This document shows positions 5,593-8,773 of a stretch of DNA of 8,773 nt, piece after piece. The position numbers and the translations under genes are program-made. The stretch comes from an uncultured Oscillospiraceae bacterium (GTDB lineage: Bacteria; Bacillota; Clostridia; Oscillospirales; Oscillospiraceae): positions 1 to 8,773 of the forward strand of contig CAUFAM010000030.1 of assembly GCA_959022875.1 (NCBI GenBank), in the 5' to 3' direction. Position 1 is the stretch's first letter. Each line of letters opens with the position of its first letter. The notes beneath the pieces are model-generated. The model searched no databases. It was not told the origin of the DNA and saw only the letters and a program-made list of their open reading frames with translations.

Positions 5593-7449
5593 ATGGCCCA
5601 GCGTAATTCTCCCCCCCGCCGGCTGAGCGGGCAAAAGCAAAACACCTTCTTTGGCGGAGCAGCCATTCTGGCTGTGGGCATTCTGGTGGTTAAAGTCATC
5701 GGTATGTTTTACAAAATCCCGCTGACCAACATCATCGGGGAACAGGGTACCGCGGACTTTACCAACGCCTATAACATCTATACCGTGCTGCTCACCATCT
5801 CCACCGCGGGCCTGCCCGTGGCGGTGTCCAAGATGGTGAGCGAGGCCAATGCCCTGGGCCGCCGAAACCAGGTGCGTAAAGTTTTCCGCCTGTCCCTGAC
5901 GGTGTTTTTGGCGCTGGGCGGCATCTCCTTCCTCATTATGTTCTTCCAGGCCGACCTGCTGGCGGGCATGATGAACGACGACAAGGCTGCCATTGGCATC
6001 CGGGCCCTGGCCCCGGCTGTGGTGTGTGTGGGCTGTCTGTCCGCCTTCCGGGGCTATGCCCAGGGGCACGGGGACATGGCCCCTACCGCCATCTCCCAGA
6101 TCATCGAGGCCCTGTGCAAGCTGGTGGTGGGCCTGGGCCTGGCCTACTGGCTCATTAAGAGCGGCGCGGGACAAAGTGCCGCCGCCGCCGGCGCCATCAC
6201 CGGCGTCACCGTGGGTACCGTGGTGGCAGTGGTCTATATGGCCCTTCACCATGTGAAGCGGAATCTGGAGCAGCCCCGGCTGTCCGGGGAGGAGGCCGAT
6301 GGAGCGGGAGAGATTTTGAAGCACCTGCTTCAGATCGCCATTCCCATCACCCTCAGCTCCTCCATGGTGGGCATCGTCACGGTCATTGACTCCTCCCTGG
6401 TCCAGGGCCAGGTGCAGAAGGTGCTGCTGGAAGACCCCAGCAGCTGGGCCCTGTATGCCGGGGTGGCGGATTTCACGCCCCTCCAGGATGCCCTGGAGGC
6501 CTGGAAGCAGGCCATGGGCTCCGGAGCCCAGATCACTATGGACGCCCTCACCGAGCAGGTGAAGGCCGCCGCTGCGGCCCAGAACCCCACCACCCTCCAG
6601 AGTGCCGCTCTGGCCCTGGACGAGGTGCTTCAGGATCTGAGCCGCACCCTCTATGGCAACTACTCCGGCGCCATCAACATCTACAACCTGCCCACCTCCC
6701 TCATGGCGGCCATTACCGCCTCGGTCATTCCCGCCGTCTCCGGCGCGCTGGCCCGCAGGGACCGGAAGGGAGCGGCCCGGATTTCCGGCTCCGCCCTGCG
6801 CATTACCGCCCTGCTCTCCTTCCCCATGGGAATTGGCCTGTTCGTGCTGGGCACGCCCATTGTCCGGCTGCTGTTTGCCAGCCTCAATGCGGAGCTGGCC
6901 GGCTCCCTGCTGTCCACCCTGGGCCTGACGGCCATCTTCTCCTGTGTCACCCTGGTGTGCAACTCGGTGCTCCAGGCCTATGGCTTTGTGATCCTGCCCG
7001 TCATCGTCATGGTGCTGGGCGGCGTGGTGAAAATCGTCACCAACTATAACCTGGTGGGCACCGCCCAGATCGGCATCTACGGCGCCCCCACGGGGAGCGT
7101 GCTGTGCTTTGCCCTGTGCCTGATTCTTGACCTGGTCATCATCGCCCGGGTCATTCCCCACCGGCCCAAGTTTGGCCCCATTTTCCTGAAACCCTTCATC
7201 GCTTCGGCTATGATGGGCGCGGCCGCCTGGGCGGTGTACGGACTGCTGTACCGGGTGCTGTCCCATGTGCCCGAGGGAGAGACCCAGCGGGTCATCTCCT
7301 GGATGGGCAACGCGATTGCCACCATGGGCGCCATCGGTGTGGCCATGATCGTGTATGTGGTGCTGGTAGCGGCCCTGCGGGCGGTCTCCCGGGAGGATCT
7401 GGCCCTGATGCCCAAGGGGGACAAAATTGCAAAGCTGCTGAGAATTTGA
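5593..7449 (+). CDS. MurJ/SpoVB-family (YabM-like) lipid flippase with extra loop
   Basis: A 618-residue integral membrane protein of the MOP superfamily, polysaccharide-transport (SpoVB/MurJ/YabM) branch, predicted to move undecaprenyl-linked cell-wall precursors across the membrane. It has about 14 hydrophobic segments, the first at roughly 21-40 (AAILAVGILVVKVIGMFYK, followed by IPLTNIIGEQG), FRGYAQGHGDMAPTAISQIIEA near 150-170, and NLPTSLMAAITASVIPAVSGALA near 367-390. SpoVB-type proteins are usually about 520-550 residues. The excess sits between Asp266 (VIDSSLV) and Tyr354 (LYGNYSG), where some 80 mostly hydrophilic, helix-prone residues replace a short loop. AGGAGG (5581-5586) six bases before the ATG supports the start; the gap to mtaD is 15 bases. 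Position directly upstream of mazG matches Bacillus yabM. Substrate (lipid II, spore cortex or another polymer) is undetermined. Confidence 0.85.
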   Translation: MAQRNSPPRRLSGQKQNTFFGGAAILAVGILVVKVIGMFYKIPLTNIIGEQGTADFTNAYNIYTVLLTISTAGLPVAVSKMVSEANALGRRNQVRKVFRLSLTVFLALGGISFLIMFFQADLLAGMMNDDKAAIGIRALAPAVVCVGCLSAFRGYAQGHGDMAPTAISQIIEALCKLVVGLGLAYWLIKSGAGQSAAAAGAITGVTVGTVVAVVYMALHHVKRNLEQPRLSGEEADGAGEILKHLLQIAIPITLSSSMVGIVTVIDSSLVQGQVQKVLLEDPSSWALYAGVADFTPLQDALEAWKQAMGSGAQITMDALTEQVKAAAAAQNPTTLQSAALALDEVLQDLSRTLYGNYSGAINIYNLPTSLMAAITASVIPAVSGALARRDRKGAARISGSALRITALLSFPMGIGLFVLGTPIVRLLFASLNAELAGSLLSTLGLTAIFSCVTLVCNSVLQAYGFVILPVIVMVLGGVVKIVTNYNLVGTAQIGIYGAPTGSVLCFALCLILDLVIIARVIPHRPKFGPIFLKPFIASAMMGAAAWAVYGLLYRVLSHVPEGETQRVISWMGNAIATMGAIGVAMIVYVVLVAALRAVSREDLALMPKGDKIAKLLRI

Positions 7450-7455
7450 CATTAA

Positions 7456-7516
7456 TTTCCATAAAAAGGCGAAAACTGGGGGAAGTGAGGCCATTTCTCC
7501 CAGTTTCCTATGGAAA
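7456..7516. repeat. Nested long palindrome between the flippase gene and mazG
   Basis: An inner stem AAACTGGG (7473-7480)/CCCAGTTT (7499-7506) continues through seven more pairs, two of them G-U, to a four-base loop at 7488-7491: 15 consecutive pairs. Outer arms TTTCCATA (7456-7463) and TATGGAAA (7509-7516) add eight more pairs across an internal loop. There is no T-run after it on the plus strand; on the minus strand TTTTCGCCTTTTT follows, but no gene converges from the right. It could be a processing site, a weak or bidirectional terminator, or a small palindromic repeat. The remaining 30 bases to mazG hold only its Shine-Dalgarno. Confidence 0.7.
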
Positions 7517-7548
7517 ATACAAAAATAGCTTGATAAGGAAGAGAAACT

Positions 7549-8367
7549 GTGGTAAATTCTCAATGTAACGCCCAGTATCATATGAATGATTTGCTGGAAA
7601 TTATGAAAACCCTCCGCGCTCCCGGGGGCTGCCCCTGGGACCGGGAACAAACCCACCAGTCCATTCGTCAAAACATGCTGGAGGAGGCCTATGAGGCCGC
7701 CGACGCCATCGACCACGGGGACATGGAAAACCTGAAAGAGGAGCTGGGAGACGTCCTGCTCCAGGTGGTGTTCCACGCCCGCATGGCCCAGGAGGCGGGG
7801 CAGTTTACCTTTGACGATGTGGTGGACGGCGTGTGCCGAAAGCTCGTTTACCGCCACCCCCATGTATTCGGAACGGTGGAGGCGGAGGATGCCCAGGGGG
7901 CCCTGTCCACCTGGGATGCACAAAAGCGCCGGGAGAAGGGCCAGCGCACCACGGCTGACGCCATGGACTGCGTGGCCCGGGCCATGCCCGCCCTCATGCG
8001 CGCAGAGAAGATCCAGGGAAAAGCCCGGAAGGCGGGCTTTGACTGGGAGGAGGTCTCCCCTGCCCTGGACAAGCTTTCCGAGGAGGCTCTGGAGCTGCGC
8101 CAGGCGGTGCTGGAGCACTCCAACGTGGAGGAAGAGCTGGGCGATGTGCTCTTTGCCGCGGTAAAGGTGGGCCGGTTTGCCGGCGTGGACAGCGAGACTG
8201 CCCTTCAGAAGGCCTGTGAAAAGTTTATCAGCCGCTTTCGCCGGGTGGAGCAGCTGGCCCAGGAACCCCTGACTGAGCTGGATGTGCCCGAGCTGGAGCG
8301 CCTGTGGCGCCGGGCGAAGATGGAAGAGCGGGGCCAGGAGGAAGCTCAAGACTTAAAAGCTCCCTGA
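7549..8367 (+). CDS. mazG: MazG nucleoside triphosphate pyrophosphohydrolase, two-domain
   Basis: 272 residues with two tandem MazG domains, as in E. coli MazG and the C-terminal part of Bacillus YabN; it hydrolyses (d)NTPs to NMP plus pyrophosphate and helps clear aberrant nucleotides. Domain 1 starts LRAPGGCPWDREQTHQSI (22-39) and carries the magnesium motif Glu45-Glu46-Glu49 plus Glu65/Asp68 (EELGDVLLQVVFHA). Domain 2 has LSEEALELRQA and NVEEELGDVLFAAVK. The SAM-methyltransferase-like N-terminal domain of YabN is absent. The start is taken as GTG at 7549, because AAGGAA (7535-7540) lies eight bases upstream; the in-frame ATG at 7582, where family similarity begins (MNDLLEIMKTLR), has no Shine-Dalgarno. 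This gives an 11-residue non-conserved leader. The order flippase-mazG-hup is the clostridial yabM-yabN-hup neighbourhood. Confidence 0.9.
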   Translation: MVNSQCNAQYHMNDLLEIMKTLRAPGGCPWDREQTHQSIRQNMLEEAYEAADAIDHGDMENLKEELGDVLLQVVFHARMAQEAGQFTFDDVVDGVCRKLVYRHPHVFGTVEAEDAQGALSTWDAQKRREKGQRTTADAMDCVARAMPALMRAEKIQGKARKAGFDWEEVSPALDKLSEEALELRQAVLEHSNVEEELGDVLFAAVKVGRFAGVDSETALQKACEKFISRFRRVEQLAQEPLTELDVPELERLWRRAKMEERGQEEAQDLKAP

Positions 8368-8382
8368 TTGCAGGGCTTTAAG
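8352..8382. repeat. Inverted repeat across the mazG stop codon
   Basis: CTTAAA (8352-8357) pairs with TTTAAG (8377-8382), and CCCTG (8362-8366) with CAGGG (8371-8375), around a four-base loop and with an unpaired AGCT/C bulge. The mazG TGA overlaps the stem-loop. No T-run follows. It may tune read-through or mRNA processing between mazG and the highly expressed hup gene. Confidence 0.5.
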
Positions 8383-8436
8383 TATAGATCAGCGGCAGCC
8401 GGGAAAGACTGCCAACATGTACAGGAGGAAAACGAC

Positions 8437-8712
8437 ATGAACAAGACCGAACTGATTGCCGCCGTGGCTGAGAAGGCCGAGCTGTCCAAGAAGGACGCCG
8501 AGGCTGCGATTACCGCCGTTGTGGAGGCCATTACCGAGGCTCTCCAGAAGGAAGAGAAGGTTCAGCTGGTGGGCTTTGGTTCCTTCGAGGTAAAGAAGCG
8601 CGCTGAGCGCATGGGCCGTAACCCCCAGACCAAGGAGGCTATTCCCATTCCCGCCTCCAAGGCTCCGGTGTTCAAGGCCGGCAAGGCTCTGAAGGACGCT
8701 GTGTCGAAGTAA
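8437..8712 (+). CDS. hup: HU family DNA-binding protein
   Basis: 91 residues, the standard length for HU, a dimeric nucleoid protein that binds and bends DNA without strong sequence specificity. The N-terminal helices (MNKTELIAAVAEKAELSKKD, ending near residue 37) form the dimer body; VGFGSFEV (45-52) starts the beta-arm; and RMGRNPQT (58-65) contains Pro63, the residue that inserts between DNA bases. The C-terminal PASKAPVFKAGKALKDAV is typical. The start is fixed by AGGAGG (8423-8428) eight bases upstream; the frame stays open to 8368 but that extension is not HU-like. It follows mazG by 69 bases. Clear, conventional HU; IHF is unlikely in a Firmicute. Confidence 0.96.
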   Translation: MNKTELIAAVAEKAELSKKDAEAAITAVVEAITEALQKEEKVQLVGFGSFEVKKRAERMGRNPQTKEAIPIPASKAPVFKAGKALKDAVSK

Positions 8713-8724
8713 TTTCCCAAGAAA

Positions 8725-8757
8725 AGCGGGGGGCGCTGTGTCGTGTCGCCCCCCGCT
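8725..8757 (+). terminator. GC-rich hairpin after hup, probable (leaky) terminator
   Basis: AGCGGGGGGCG (8725-8735) and CGCCCCCCGCT (8747-8757) form a perfect 11-bp stem with an 11-base loop, twelve bases after the hup stop. Only a short TTTT (8765-8768) follows, seven bases away, so termination may be partial. A Shine-Dalgarno follows at once, which suggests read-through to the next gene or 3'-end stabilisation of the hup message. Confidence 0.65.
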
Positions 8758-8758
8758 G

Positions 8759-8764
8759 AAGGAG
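8759..8764 (+). promoter_or_regulatory. Shine-Dalgarno for a gene beginning just past the right edge
   Basis: AAGGAG at 8759-8764 is followed by nine bases to the window end, an ideal distance for a start codon at about 8774. In clostridia and bacilli the next gene in this neighbourhood is usually the S4-domain RNA-binding protein YabO/HslR. The gene itself is not visible, so its identity is a synteny prediction only. Confidence 0.5.
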
Positions 8765-8773
8765 TTTTCAGAA

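Noticed and set aside
4597..8349. A 1250-codon open frame on the minus strand
   Set aside because: It runs antisense to four well-supported genes, is rich in His/Gly/Gln/Val with no domain motif, and is explained by strong G/C bias at third codon positions of the plus-strand genes.
8383..8388. TATAGA as a -10 box for hup
   Set aside because: No -35-like hexamer at 16-18 bp upstream and no extended -10 TG, so support is too weak.
8368..8436. Extension of HU upstream to 8368
   Set aside because: HU proteins begin MNKTEL-like, and the AGGAGG at 8423-8428 sits at proper distance from 8437.

Overview
The window looks like chromosomal DNA of a GC-rich, spore-former-lineage Firmicute, most likely an Oscillospiraceae-type gut clostridium (Flavonifractor/Oscillibacter-like). 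Evidence: consensus GGAGG ribosome binding sites, sigma-A-type promoters, strong G/C preference at third codon positions, and the gene order SpoVB/YabM-like flippase - mazG - hup, which matches the Bacillus/Clostridia yabM-yabN-(hup)-yabO neighbourhood. The taxon is inferred from style and synteny, not from a marker gene.

Left arm (1-2907, minus strand, read right to left): a D-amino-acid operon. A TTGCTA-N17-TAAAAT promoter drives (i) an alanine-racemase-fold protein that has lost essentially all catalytic residues, (ii) an ATP-grasp ligase closely resembling enterococcal D-aspartate ligase, and (iii) the start of an aspartate/glutamate racemase that runs off the left edge. The racemase would supply D-Asp and the ligase would attach it, probably to a peptidoglycan precursor; the role of the degenerate alanine racemase is unknown. 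Between ligase and racemase sits a 179-bp palindrome-packed insert flanked by a perfect 42-bp direct repeat. The repeat is the first 13 codons of the racemase, so the gene's original start survives as a 25-codon vestige, while the intact gene now uses a new Shine-Dalgarno supplied by the insert.

Centre (2947-7449, plus strand): a divergent promoter (TTGCAA-N17-TAAAAT) starts a tightly packed operon: a small zinc-ribbon protein, a 6-oxopurine-type purine nucleoside phosphorylase, an MtaD-like MTA/SAH deaminase, and a MurJ/SpoVB-family lipid flippase with an unusual ~80-residue insertion. Deaminase plus phosphorylase make a coherent salvage route in which adenine nucleosides are deaminated and the inosine-type products are phosphorolysed.

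Right arm (7450-8773, plus strand): a 61-bp nested palindrome, then mazG (two-domain NTP pyrophosphohydrolase, GTG start), hup (HU protein), a strong GC hairpin, and at the very edge a Shine-Dalgarno for a next gene that synteny predicts to be an S4-domain RNA-binding protein (YabO/HslR type). No tRNA, rRNA, CRISPR array, transposase or phage gene was found.
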